Source: Alphaproteobacteria bacterium
GTDB taxonomy: Bacteria > Pseudomonadota > Alphaproteobacteria > Reyranellales > Reyranellaceae
Length of the DNA: 64,000 nt
Assembly: GCA_017307275.1 (NCBI GenBank)
Contig: JAFKFK010000015.1
Span: 1-64,000 of the forward strand
Reading direction: 5' to 3'
Positions 20,543 through 31,427 of this stretch are shown here, one piece after another; position 1 is the first letter of the stretch, and each line of letters begins with the position of its first letter. A program made the translations under genes and the position numbers. The notes beneath the pieces are model-generated. The model was given only the letters and a program-made list of their open reading frames with translations, was not told the DNA's origin and did not search any database.

Positions 20543-22567
20543 TCAGCCCAGCGACGCGACGTAGGTCCTGAGCGCTTCGCGTGCTGTTTCGACAGCCTTC
20601 TCCGCTTCGCCGCGACGCTTGGCGATCGCCTCAAGCTCGGTCTCCTGCTTGTCGAGGGTCGCGAGGTAGCGGCGCTGAAGGTCGCTGTTGGCCGGCACGC
20701 GGGCGAGATTGTCGCGTAGACGCGCCTGCTCCTGCACGATCTGCTGCCGCTCGCCGTCGACCTGCGTCATCTTGCGTTGGGCTTCGGCGACGGCCTGCTG
20801 GAGCTGCAAAACACGGCTCAAGGCATCGCGTGTCTTGGCGTCGAACTCGCGGGCCTGGGCATAGACCCGAATCTGGTCGGTGGCGCTTTCGACCAGCCGC
20901 ACTTCCTGCTGCTGCGTCTGCTCCTGCACGACTTCAAAGGTCTGGGTCTGATCGCCACCGGGAAGCTGGAACGGGATGCGATAGTTACCTTCGCTCAATT
21001 CGACGCCCTTTGAATCCGGCTTCGAAAGCGTCCAGCCCGGCAGACGCCGCTGCACGACAATGAGCTGGCGCGGCTCCTTGGCAGGACCACGCACCCGATA
21101 GGTCGTGGTCTGGCGCACGACGCGCGAGAGGCGCAGTGCTCCATTGGCAATCGTGCCGGTCGCAAGCTGATCGGTTTGTGCCACATCGCGCTCGATCACG
21201 ATCTTTTCGTCGAGTGCATAGGCAAGAAGCCGTGTCTCGCCGGTGGGGAAGCCCGACAGGCGGGCGTCGCCCACATAGGCGACGTAGCCCGCCTTGTCGC
21301 GCTCATATATCGTGATGACGCCCGGGGGCAGCCCCGATTCGCCGTCGTTGGTCAGGCGAATCGCGGCCAGCGGATTGCGCGCTGCCGTATCGGCCTGATA
21401 GAGCGCCAGCCGCAGCGCCGGAACCTGCCGGTCGATGATCGGGATCGACAGCGTACGGCCGTTTTCGACGCTTACGGCGCGCGGGAACTTGAACACGACC
21501 TGCGTCGCCGCATCGCTCGCTGCGATCGGCTCTGCTCCTGCTGCTATCGGAGCCGGCGGCGGCGGAGGTGCCGCGGCCGGTGCGGCCACCGAACGCTCTT
21601 GCTGGGCGCGATACTGGGGCGATGCCGGCATGGGCATGGACTTCGCGCGCTGGTCGGCGTCCACGCCGCCACGATCGACGCCCGGCATCAGACGGCCCGC
21701 CACTTCGACCGGCACTTCGGGGCGTGTCACGTAATAGGCATTGTACAGCGCCTGCCGGAAAGCGACGGGACGGCCGGATACCAGAGTGAGCTCGACATCC
21801 TTCCAGTCCTGGCCGCTCAGGTTCTCGACGACGGCCCAGCCCTGCAGCGCCGAGCGTGGCGCGGCGGCATCGGCCGGCAAGGTCAGGCGGTAGGAAGCTT
21901 TCCATACGGGCGCTTCGACGATGTAGGCGACACGAACGGTGCGCTTGCCATCGCCCCGGGTCGCCAATTCGAGGGTACGCGCATCCTTGGCGCGATTGCC
22001 CTGGATCGCGAGCAGCGCCTGGCCGATCTTGGCGCGCAAGGCGGCGTCGGCAAATTGCAGGTTTTCCGCATCCTCCAGAATGAACTGCTGCAGGCCACGG
22101 TCGGTGAAAAGCGTCACGCGCGTGCGCTTGGTCGTGCCCTTGTCGCCCGGCAACGTGACGGTCTCTTCCTCGACAGAGACGACACGGCCCGCGAGCGCAC
22201 GGCCGCCGCCAACCGTAATCTCGGCGCCTTTCAGGGTAGCCAGCAACTCGGCCGGTGAACCCAGCGAATGTTGATCGAACGGCAGATCCTTGAAAGCCTG
22301 GGCGAGCGGTTCGCGGCCCGGCAGGCTGAGGCCGCCGACGCCGCCTTTGTCGTCATAGACGACCAGGCTCTTCAGAACGTCGTCGACCTGATCGAGTGAG
22401 ACCGTGAGCTTCAGGGTGGCGTTCCCTTCCACTGTGGCTTCGTACTCGAAGTAGCCGAGACCGCCTGAGGACAGCATGACCCGCTTGAGGGCGAGTTCCT
22501 GAGCGAAGGCGAAAGTCGGGAACGCAATCAGGCCCAAGAGGGCCACGACGTTCAAAATGAGGCGCAT
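20543..22567 (-). CDS. Exported DUF4139 domain protein
   Basis: A 674-residue protein with a Sec signal peptide (cleavage after AFA, about residue 22), a b-rich DUF4139 core and a C-terminal coiled coil (about residues 590-670). A 60-residue Ala/Pro-rich linker including a run of prolines (APPPPPAPIAAG) splits the core near residues 310-345. DUF4139 proteins, such as MuiA-type mucoidy inhibitors, are mostly uncharacterised; a role in the envelope is inferred from the signal peptide. The start was chosen because GGGAGA precedes this ATG and the signal peptide begins there; the frame is open for 16 more codons. Confidence 0.85.
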   Translation of the reverse strand: MRLILNVVALLGLIAFPTFAFAQELALKRVMLSSGGLGYFEYEATVEGNATLKLTVSLDQVDDVLKSLVVYDDKGGVGGLSLPGREPLAQAFKDLPFDQHSLGSPAELLATLKGAEITVGGGRALAGRVVSVEEETVTLPGDKGTTKRTRVTLFTDRGLQQFILEDAENLQFADAALRAKIGQALLAIQGNRAKDARTLELATRGDGKRTVRVAYIVEAPVWKASYRLTLPADAAAPRSALQGWAVVENLSGQDWKDVELTLVSGRPVAFRQALYNAYYVTRPEVPVEVAGRLMPGVDRGGVDADQRAKSMPMPASPQYRAQQERSVAAPAAAPPPPPAPIAAGAEPIAASDAATQVVFKFPRAVSVENGRTLSIPIIDRQVPALRLALYQADTAARNPLAAIRLTNDGESGLPPGVITIYERDKAGYVAYVGDARLSGFPTGETRLLAYALDEKIVIERDVAQTDQLATGTIANGALRLSRVVRQTTTYRVRGPAKEPRQLIVVQRRLPGWTLSKPDSKGVELSEGNYRIPFQLPGGDQTQTFEVVQEQTQQQEVRLVESATDQIRVYAQAREFDAKTRDALSRVLQLQQAVAEAQRKMTQVDGERQQIVQEQARLRDNLARVPANSDLQRRYLATLDKQETELEAIAKRRGEAEKAVETAREALRTYVASLG

Positions 22568-22639
22568 AGTCTCTCCCGGGCGATGCACGCGCACCGTGAG
22601 GGGCGACTGTGACACAACCGCGGCGGCGACGCGACGAAA

Positions 22640-23047
22640 CTACGAGAGCGCGTCCTTCAGAGCCTCGAAGGGAAGCAATACGCACTCCTGTCGCGACTTG
22701 TGCGCGGCGACAGGCGCGAAGGCCGTGAATGGTTCACGCGGATCGCCGGATTCGCGGCCGAGGGCGCGCTCTGCGTCGTGCCGGATGTCGGCAACGCCGG
22801 CGGCATCCCTGCCGACCGCAACGGCCGACAGGGCCGAAGCCGAGGCCTGGCACAGAAGACAGCCGCGCACCTGATGCGCGATCTCCGTGATGCGCCCCTG
22901 CCCGTCCAGCTTGATGTCCATGGTCACGCGATCGCCGCACAATGGATTATCGCGCCGGGCCGACTTGGTCGGGGCGTCGAGCTTGCCCGCGCCTGTCTTG
23001 GCTTTGGCGAGGGCGACGATACGGTCCTGATAAAGCTGGTCGTTCAT
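22640..23047 (-). CDS. sufU: SufU-type iron-sulfur/sulfur-transfer scaffold protein
   Basis: A 135-residue SufU/IscU-like protein. The zinc ligands of Bacillus-type SufU are all present: C37 and D39 in NPLCGDR, C63 in RGCLLCQASAS, C122 in RQECVLLPF, with the conserved Arg three positions before. SufU accepts persulfide sulfur from SufS. The start overlaps the sufS stop (ATGA), so the two are translationally coupled. It is the last gene of the cox-type maturation operon. No sufB, sufC or sufD is nearby, so its role here may be sulfur delivery rather than general cluster assembly. Confidence 0.9.
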   Translation of the reverse strand: MNDQLYQDRIVALAKAKTGAGKLDAPTKSARRDNPLCGDRVTMDIKLDGQGRITEIAHQVRGCLLCQASASALSAVAVGRDAAGVADIRHDAERALGRESGDPREPFTAFAPVAAHKSRQECVLLPFEALKDALS

Positions 23048-24260
23048 CTCAAAGTACGAGCGGCGTGCGCCACGCCGGCCAGCAGCGCGTCGATATCCGT
23101 GTTGTCGTTGTAGGGCGCCATCGAGACACGGGTCGTGCCGTCGAGGTCGAAGCGATCCATCAAGGGCTGCGCACAGTGATGGCCGGCACGTACGGCGACG
23201 CCAAAGGAGTCGAGTGTCTGGGCAACGTCGTGCGGGTGCACGCCGTCCAGCGTGAAGGACACGACCGGATAGCGGTTCTGCAGGCTCGCCGGTCCGAAGA
23301 GCCTGGTACCATCGACCTTCTGCAGCCCATCCATCAGGCGCTGCACCAAGGCCATCTCGTGATCGTGTGCCGCTGTCCAATCCAGCGCCTGCATCCAGCT
23401 ACACGCAGCCCCCAGGCCGATGGCGGGGCCGATCGCCGGTGTACCCGCCTCGAAACGACGCGGCGACGGCGCCCATGTCGTCTCGGCAAAGGTCACTCGC
23501 CCGATCATCGAACCGCCGCCCATGAACGGCGGCATGGCGTCGAGCAGCTCAGGCTTGCCCCACAGCACGCCGATGCCGTTCGGCCCGTAGGCCTTGTGAC
23601 CGGCGAAGGCGTAAAAGTCGATGCCGAGCGACGGCAGGTCGAGCGGTCCATGCGGCGCGCGCTGTGCACCATCAAGCATGACCTTGGCGCCGACAGACTT
23701 CGCCGCCGCAACAACGGCGCGGATATCGAGCAGCGCTCCAGTCACGTTCGAGACGTGGGCCAGCGAGATCAGCTTGGTCCTCGATGTCACCAGGCGCGGC
23801 AGCTTGGTCAGGTCGATGCGGCCGTCTTCGGTCACCGGGATCATGTCGATCTCGACGCCCGAACGCGCACGCAAGAGCTGCCAGGGCACGATGTTGGAAT
23901 GATGCTCCAGCTCGGAGAGCAGGATGCGATCGCCGGCCTTCAGCAGAGAGCCGTAAGAATAGGCCACGAGGTTGATCGCCGCCGTGCAGCCGCCAGTGAA
24001 GATGACTTCCAACGGCTGGACGCCCAGAAACTTCGCCACTTCGGCGCGGGCATTCTCGTAGGCCTCGGTTGCCCGTTCGGCGAGACGGTGAACACCACGC
24101 AGCACGTTGGCGCGACTGGTCGTCTCGTAGTGCCGCACCGCGTCGATCACGGCGAGCGGCGTCTGCGCCGACGCGCCATTGTCGAGATAGTGAACCGGCC
24201 GACCGTCGATGATCTCGGAGAGAATGGGAAATTGCCGGCGAACAGCGGCGATATCGAAAC

Positions 24261-24264
<4 letters not shown>
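23044..24264 (-). CDS. sufS: SufS-type cysteine desulfurase
   Basis: A 406-residue group II cysteine desulfurase. The PLP lysine is K224 (FAGHKAYGP) and the catalytic Cys is C364 (VRAGHHCAQPLM) on the short SufS-type loop. The usual R-G-T-T-E-A-I-N segment reads GGCTAAIN, a small deviation near the PLP phosphate. It takes sulfur from L-cysteine as an enzyme persulfide. Its start overlaps the MoeA/MocA-like gene and its stop overlaps sufU, 4 bases each. Given XdhC-like neighbours, it may supply the terminal sulfur of a molybdenum cofactor, as the NifS4-XdhC pair does for xanthine dehydrogenase in Rhodobacter capsulatus. Confidence 0.92.
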
Positions 24265-25909
<1,645 letters not shown>

Positions 25910-25913
<4 letters not shown>

Positions 25914-26638
25914 GCTGCAGCGACCTTCGGCGCGGACATAGCTTCGAGACGGCGCGCTCGTACTTCGACGATCTGGCCCAGGATGGAGATGGCGATCTCG
26001 GCCGGCGACTTGGCGCCGATGTTGAGGCCGACCGGCCCGTGGACGCGGGTGAACTGCTCCTCGGTGATGCCGGCTTCGGCCAGCCGCTCCCTGCGCTTGG
26101 CGTGGGTCTTCCGGCTGCCGAGCGCACCGATATAGAAGACCTCCGACTTCAGCGCGTACTCAAGCGCGGGATCGTCGAGCTTGGGATCATGCGTCAGAGT
26201 CACGACGGCGGTCGACCGGTCGAGGCCCATCTTCTCGAAGGCTTCGTCCGCCCATTCCTGCATCACCTTCACGCCGGGGAAGCGGCTGTCGGTAGCGAAG
26301 GCTCGGCGCGGATCGACGACAGTGACGTCGAAATCAAGCAGCGACGCCATGGGCGCCAGCGACTGCGCGATATGGACAGCGCCGACGATGATCAGTCTCG
26401 GCGGCGGCACGTAGACATTCAGGAAGATGCGCTCGCCGCCGACATCGACGGTTTCGCTGCGGCCGATCTCGAGTGCTCGCCGCGCTGCCGACAGCAGCGT
26501 CTCGTCGCTCGCCTGCGCGCCCAGCGCCTTGTCCTGATAGATCAGGGTTTCGGCGGCGTCGCTCAGCCGTGTGGCCAGTGCCAGGGCGTGCCGCTTGTGG
26601 CGCGCTTCCTGAAGTGCCGCCAGGGTCTCAGCCTTCAT
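25910..26638 (-). CDS. XdhC/CoxF-type protein with Rossmann domain
   Basis: A 242-residue XdhC-family protein. An N-terminal short CoxI-like region (to about residue 75) is followed by PPPRLIIVGAVHIAQSLAPM and a Rossmann fold ending in YIGALGSRKTHAKR and HGPVGLNIGAKSPAEIAISI. XdhC binds the molybdenum cofactor, protects its sulfurated form and inserts it into the apo-enzyme. It overlaps the MoeA/MocA-like gene by 4 bases and lies 3 bases after a separate XdhC_CoxI-domain gene, so the typical bipartite XdhC is spread over two proteins here. Confidence 0.92.
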
Positions 26639-26641
26639 GGT

Positions 26642-26962
26642 TCAGTTCACCTTCTCGACGAAGACCTGCACCTTGCCACCGCACGCCAGCCCGACATCCC
26701 AGGCCTGTTCGTCGGTGACACCAAAGTCCAACAACCGCGGCTTGCCGTCGGCGATGGCCGCCAGTGCTTCCTTCACGACGGCGCCTTCGATGCAGCCGCC
26801 GGACACGGAGCCGACCATGGCGCCTGTGTCATCGACGCCGAGCTGGCTGCCGACCGGTCGAGGTGAAGAGCCCCAGGTGGTAATTACGGTGGCGATGGCG
26901 ACACCCTTGCCGCCTGCCTTCCACTTGCCGACCTGATCCAGGACATCGAGTGCGTCGCTCAT
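26642..26962 (-). CDS. XdhC_CoxI domain protein
   Basis: A 106-residue protein that is just the XdhC_CoxI domain: VITTWGSSPRPVGSQLGV, then GSVSGGCIEGAVVKEAL and a C-terminal GLACGGKVQVFVE. The two Cys-containing motifs (SGGCIE and ACGG) are the conserved features of this domain and probably bind the cofactor. It lies 3 bases from genes on both sides. It is expected to work with the Rossmann-containing XdhC-type protein downstream in maturation of the molybdenum hydroxylase. Confidence 0.92.
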   Translation of the reverse strand: MSDALDVLDQVGKWKAGGKGVAIATVITTWGSSPRPVGSQLGVDDTGAMVGSVSGGCIEGAVVKEALAAIADGKPRLLDFGVTDEQAWDVGLACGGKVQVFVEKVN

Positions 26963-26965
26963 GAT

Positions 26966-28216
26966 CTACTCCTTGCGAAGTTCGGTCTGCCATCCTGCCA
27001 GGCGTCTGTCGGCGCCGGTGACTTGTTTGCCCAGAGCGGCGATCAACCCCGCCAAGCTCTCCAGATTGTGCACCGGACGGAACTCGTCGACGTGCGGCAA
27101 CATGGCTTTGTTGCCTTGAGATTTGGGCTCATAGGCGCCGTACCGCAAGAGCGGGTTCAGCCAGATCAGACGTGAGCAGGATTTATGGAGACGTTCCATT
27201 TCCTCACCCAAACCTGCCGCGCCCTCGCGATCCAACCCATCGGTGATCAGCAGGACCACGGCCCCCTGCCCCAGGACACGCCGCGACCATTTGTTGTTGA
27301 ACTCGTGCAAGGCAAGACCGATGCGGGTACCACCCGACCAGTCCTCGACCTGCGCCGACGCCTTCTGCAAGGCGATGTCGACATCGCGATTGCGCAACGC
27401 CCGCGTCACGTTCGAGAGCCGCGTGCCGAAGGTGAAGCAATACACCCGATCACGGTCGTTGGTGATGGCGTGCATGAAATGCAGGAACATGCGCGTGTAA
27501 CGGGCCATCGACCCGGAGATGTCGCACAAAATGACCAGCGGCGGCGGGCGGCGGCGTGGCTCCCTCTTGCGCAGTTCGGTCAGCCCTTCCGGCCGTAGCG
27601 CGCGCCGCAGCGAGGCACGGAAATCGACCCGTGGCCCGCGTCGCGCCGGCTGATAGCGCCGCGTCTTGCGTTCGGGCACCGGCAGGCGCATCCGGGCGAC
27701 GGCTCGTAAAGCCTCGTCGATCTCGGCCTGCGACATCTGTTCGAAGTCGCGATGCTGCAGCACTTCGCGGTCCGAGACCGTGAAGGTCGCTTCGACCTCG
27801 ACTTCCGGCGGCTCGTCCGTCTGCTCAGGCGCCTCGCCCTTGCCGGGCTGCAGGGCGTCCTGCAGGCGGCGGCTGAGCTGCTTGCGCTCGTCCTGCTCGG
27901 CCGGCACGCCGACCTGCGGCAGCAGCATCTCCATCATCTTTTCGAGGAGACGTGGATTGCGCCAGTAGACGTGGAAGGCCTGGTCGAAGATCTCGCGCTG
28001 GTCGCGGCGGTTCACGAAGACCGAATGGAGCGTCCAGTAGAAGTCGTCGCGCTTCTGCAGGCCCGCCGCTTCCACGGCCTCGATGGCACGCAATATCTGC
28101 CCCGGCCCGACGCGCAGCCCCGCCGTACGCAAGGTCCGCGCGAAGTGGACAATGTTGGTCGCGAGCTTGCCGCCGCGGGGGGGCGGCGACGCTGTGGGTT
28201 CAGGCAGCGCGTCCAT
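26966..28216 (-). CDS. coxE: VWA domain protein, CoxE type
   Basis: A 416-residue CoxE-family protein. The C-terminal half is a von Willebrand A domain with the MIDAS motif DISGSMARYTRMFLHF and the later T-D-G-L-D segment (LLITDGLDREG). The N-terminal half is the conserved helical region (ARTLRTAGLRVGPGQ). CoxE works with the AAA+ ATPase CoxD in post-translational building of the CuSMoO2 centre of CO dehydrogenase. Ten bases separate it from the ATPase gene. It is cytoplasmic, with no signal peptide. Confidence 0.94.
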   Translation of the reverse strand: MDALPEPTASPPPRGGKLATNIVHFARTLRTAGLRVGPGQILRAIEAVEAAGLQKRDDFYWTLHSVFVNRRDQREIFDQAFHVYWRNPRLLEKMMEMLLPQVGVPAEQDERKQLSRRLQDALQPGKGEAPEQTDEPPEVEVEATFTVSDREVLQHRDFEQMSQAEIDEALRAVARMRLPVPERKTRRYQPARRGPRVDFRASLRRALRPEGLTELRKREPRRRPPPLVILCDISGSMARYTRMFLHFMHAITNDRDRVYCFTFGTRLSNVTRALRNRDVDIALQKASAQVEDWSGGTRIGLALHEFNNKWSRRVLGQGAVVLLITDGLDREGAAGLGEEMERLHKSCSRLIWLNPLLRYGAYEPKSQGNKAMLPHVDEFRPVHNLESLAGLIAALGKQVTGADRRLAGWQTELRKE

Positions 28217-28226
28217 CGCGCGCCGC

Positions 28227-29150
28227 TCAGCCCAGCGGCTGGGCGGCGATGTCTGACTTCACCTGACGCAGGATTTCGGCCGCTTCCGAGCCCTGCAGGC
28301 GCTGAATGTCGTCCTGGTATTTCAGCAGTACGCCCAGCGTGTCGTTGATCGTCTTGGGATCGAGATCGAGGGCGTTCAGCTCCGACAGCGCCGTGGCCCA
28401 GTCGATCGATTCGGCGACACCCGGCGCCTTGAACAGGTCGAGCTTGCGCAGCTCCTGGACGAAGCCCACGACCTGACGCGACAGCCGCTCCGAGCTGCCT
28501 GGCGCCTTGACCTGCAAAATCTCCAGCTCGCGCTTGAGGTCGGGATAGTCAACCCAGTGATAGAAGCAGCGGCGCTTCAGCGCGTCGTGGATCTCGCGCG
28601 TCCGGTTCGACGTGATGATCACGATTGGCGTTTCCGCCGCCTTCACCGTGCCGAGTTCTGGGATGGTCACCTGGAAGTCCGACAGCACTTCGAGCAGATA
28701 GGCCTCGAACGGCTCGTCGGTACGGTCGAGTTCGTCGATCAGCAGGATCGGCGCGCCTTCCGCATGCGGTTGCAGTGCTTCCAGAAGCGGGCGACGGATC
28801 AGGAACTTCTCGTTGAAGATGTCGGCAGCGATTTCGCCACGGTCGTGCACGCCCTGCGCCTCGGCCAAGCGGATCTCGATCATCTGGCGCGCATAGTTCC
28901 ACTCATACACCGCCGAGGCCACGTCGAGGCCTTCATAGCATTGCAGTCGAATAAGCGGCCGGTTCAGCGTCTTGGCCAGGACCTTGGCGATCTCCGTCTT
29001 GCCGACGCCCGCCTCGCCTTCGCAGAACAGCGGTCGGCCGAGCTTGAGCGCAAGGTAGAGGACGGTGGCCAGGCTGCGATCGGCGATGTAGTCGCCGCCT
29101 TTCAGAAGCTCGACGGTGGCGTCGATGGACGCCGGAATGGGCGAAGGCAT
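28227..29150 (-). CDS. coxD: MoxR-type AAA+ ATPase, CoxD type
   Basis: A 307-residue MoxR-family AAA+ ATPase. Walker A is GEAGVGKTEIAKVLAK, Walker B is LLIDELDRTDEPFE, and the sensor 1 region is VIITSNRTREIHDALKRR. In Oligotropha carboxidovorans, CoxD is needed to introduce sulfur and then copper into the CO dehydrogenase active site. It is the first gene of the seven-gene maturation operon; 106 bases separate its start from a divergent SDR gene. With coxE downstream it forms the usual MoxR-VWA chaperone pair. Confidence 0.94.
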   Translation of the reverse strand: MPSPIPASIDATVELLKGGDYIADRSLATVLYLALKLGRPLFCEGEAGVGKTEIAKVLAKTLNRPLIRLQCYEGLDVASAVYEWNYARQMIEIRLAEAQGVHDRGEIAADIFNEKFLIRRPLLEALQPHAEGAPILLIDELDRTDEPFEAYLLEVLSDFQVTIPELGTVKAAETPIVIITSNRTREIHDALKRRCFYHWVDYPDLKRELEILQVKAPGSSERLSRQVVGFVQELRKLDLFKAPGVAESIDWATALSELNALDLDPKTINDTLGVLLKYQDDIQRLQGSEAAEILRQVKSDIAAQPLG

Positions 29151-29256
29151 GAAACTCCCGAAACTCGGAGGGGCGCTAATGCGTCAGTGTAGCGGATGGA
29201 GCGGTGCGCCGATATGGTAGGAATAGCAAGATAATTCAAGCATTTGGAGGAAACGC

Positions 29257-30000
29257 ATGGAGCCTGAATTATTCAAGGGACGTGCCGCGATCGTGACCGG
29301 CGGTGCGCGGGGGATCGGGCTGGCTTGCGCTGCGAAAATCACTGCCGGAGGTGGCCGGGTCGCCTTGTGGGATCGTGACCTCGATCGGGCCAGGCAATCG
29401 GCAGCCGCGCTCAAGGGAGCAATCGCCGTTTCCGTCGACGTCACGAGCGAGGAGTCGATCGCCAAGGCGCTTGCCACGACCGAGAAGGACCTAGCCGCCC
29501 CCGACATTCTGGTCGCTAGCGCCGGCATCACCGGCCCGAACACGACAGTCGTGAACTATCTCGTCGATGCCTGGAGACAGGTGATCGACATCAACCTCAC
29601 CGGCGTTTTCCTGTGCAATCGCGCCGTCGCGAGCGGCATGTCCAAACGCGGCTGGGGCCGCATCGTCAACATCGCCTCGGTCGCCGGCAAGGAGGGCAAT
29701 CCGAATGCCTCGGCCTATTCCGCGTCGAAGGCTGGCGTCATCGGCCTCACCAAATCCCTTGGCAAGGAACTTGCGACGACGGGCGTGCTGGTGAACTGCG
29801 TGGCGCCGGCGGTCGTGAAGACGGAGTTGTTTAGCCAGATGACCGAGCAGCATATCCAGTACATGCTTTCCAAGATCCCGATGAACCGCTTTGGCGAAGT
29901 CGAGGAAGTGGCCGAAATGGTCGCTTGGCTCGCCTCCCCGCTCTGCACTTTTGCAACGGGCTCGACCTTCGATCTCTCGGGCGGCCGGGCGACCTACTGA
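29257..30000 (+). CDS. SDR family oxidoreductase (3-oxoacyl-ACP reductase-like)
   Basis: A 247-residue classical SDR. It has TGGARGIG, the Asp after strand 2 (LWDRDLDRA) suggesting NAD preference, the catalytic Ser in the NIAS motif and YSASK. The C-terminus GSTFDLSGGRATY is typical of the FabG-like group. The start follows TTTGGAGGAAACGC, a strong ribosome-binding site. Its stop overlaps the amidase start (TGATG), so the two are coupled. It is divergent from the cox-type maturation operon. The substrate is probably a hydroxy acid or alcohol released by catabolism. Confidence 0.92.
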   Translation: MEPELFKGRAAIVTGGARGIGLACAAKITAGGGRVALWDRDLDRARQSAAALKGAIAVSVDVTSEESIAKALATTEKDLAAPDILVASAGITGPNTTVVNYLVDAWRQVIDINLTGVFLCNRAVASGMSKRGWGRIVNIASVAGKEGNPNASAYSASKAGVIGLTKSLGKELATTGVLVNCVAPAVVKTELFSQMTEQHIQYMLSKIPMNRFGEVEEVAEMVAWLASPLCTFATGSTFDLSGGRATY

Positions 30001-31409
30001 TGAGCAACCTTCACGACCTGACGCTCACGGAAATCTCTGCCGGCCTCACGGCGAAGCGCTTCTCCTCCCGCGAAGTTGTCGATGCTCTACTGGCACGTAT
30101 CGCCAAGGCCGACAGCAAGCTGCATGCCTTCACCGAAGTTTATGCCAACGAAGCGCGCGCGCTTGCGGATGCCGCTGACACGGCCCGCACGTCGGGCTTT
30201 CCGCTCGGACCACTGCATGGACTACCGATTGCCTACAAGGACCTCTGCGACATCGCCGGCCGCGTCGGCACCGGCGGTTCCAAGATGTTCGAGGGTCGCA
30301 TCGCCAATGTGACCTCAAACACAGTCGAGCGATTGACGGCCGCGGGCATGGTGCCTCTCGGCAAGCTGCACATGGTCGAATTCGCCTTTGGAGGCTGGGG
30401 CACCAATCCGCTGATGGGGGCACCGTGGAACCCGTGGGACCTCGCGACCCATCGCGTCCCCGGCGGCTCATCGAGCGGTACCGGTGTCGCCGTCGCTGCT
30501 CGTCTGACGCCGGCGGGCATTGGCAGCGACACTGGCGGCTCGGTGCGCATTCCCTCCGCCTTCAACGGTCTCGTCGGCCTCAAGGTCACCTTCGGCCGCA
30601 TCGGCCTCTCGGGCACGATGCTGCTGAGCTGGTCGTTCGACTCGATTGGTCCGATGGCCCGCTCGGTCGAGGATTGCGCCCTTCTCTTGAACGCGCTGGC
30701 CGCACCAGACGCGCGTGACCCGACCACCCTCGGTCAGCCGCTCGAAGATTTCGCCGAGGCCGTACGGCCCGGCTCGATCGAGGGTATGCGCATCGCCATA
30801 CCCGATACCAAGCAGCTTCCGAACTTTATGCACGCCGACGTGACCAAGGCCTGGCAGGCTGCCGCGCGCACCTTCGAGAGCCTGGGAGCTACCGTCGAGG
30901 CCGTGCGCCTGCCCGACTGGTACTTCGACCTGTCGCGACCGGCCGGTACGCTGATCGCGTCCGAAGCCTATTCGCTGCATCGCGACTACATCGAAGATAT
31001 GTCGAAGCCAATCGGCCCCGGCGTGCGTGCTCGCGCCCAGGCAGCCAAGACCTTGCTGGCCGGCGCCTATGCCGAGGAACTGCGCGCTTTGACGGCGCGT
31101 CGACGTGCCTTCAGCGAGTGGTTCGCCGCGCATGACGCGATCCTGCTTCCGACGATGGCCATCCCGGCGATCCCGGTCTCGGAGGTCGACGAGATGTCGC
31201 CGATCCCGGGTTATCTGACCCGGCCCGCCAACTATCTCGGCCACTGCAGCCTCGCCATGCCGTCGGGGCTTTCCAGCGGCCTGCCGGTCGGTATCCAGAT
31301 TGTCGGCAAGCCCTTCGCGGAGCGTGACGTGCTGCGCCTGGGCAAAGCATTCCAGGACGCGACGGACTTCCACCGCCGCGCCCCCGACCTGTCCGCTCTG
31401 GGGCTTTAG
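30000..31409 (+). CDS. Amidase (amidase signature family)
   Basis: A 469-residue amidase signature enzyme. The Ser-cisSer-Lys triad is visible: Lys in AYKDLCDIAG, cis-Ser in GGSSSGTGVAVAA, and the nucleophile in GSDTGGSVRIPS. The length is normal. It hydrolyses an amide to acid and ammonia; the substrate is unknown. The ATG overlaps the SDR stop by one base (TGATG); a longer frame runs into the SDR gene and was not chosen. It is convergent with a Bug receptor gene. Confidence 0.94.
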   Translation: MSNLHDLTLTEISAGLTAKRFSSREVVDALLARIAKADSKLHAFTEVYANEARALADAADTARTSGFPLGPLHGLPIAYKDLCDIAGRVGTGGSKMFEGRIANVTSNTVERLTAAGMVPLGKLHMVEFAFGGWGTNPLMGAPWNPWDLATHRVPGGSSSGTGVAVAARLTPAGIGSDTGGSVRIPSAFNGLVGLKVTFGRIGLSGTMLLSWSFDSIGPMARSVEDCALLLNALAAPDARDPTTLGQPLEDFAEAVRPGSIEGMRIAIPDTKQLPNFMHADVTKAWQAAARTFESLGATVEAVRLPDWYFDLSRPAGTLIASEAYSLHRDYIEDMSKPIGPGVRARAQAAKTLLAGAYAEELRALTARRRAFSEWFAAHDAILLPTMAIPAIPVSEVDEMSPIPGYLTRPANYLGHCSLAMPSGLSSGLPVGIQIVGKPFAERDVLRLGKAFQDATDFHRRAPDLSALGL

Positions 31410-31427
31410 CTAACTGAGCCCGGACGC

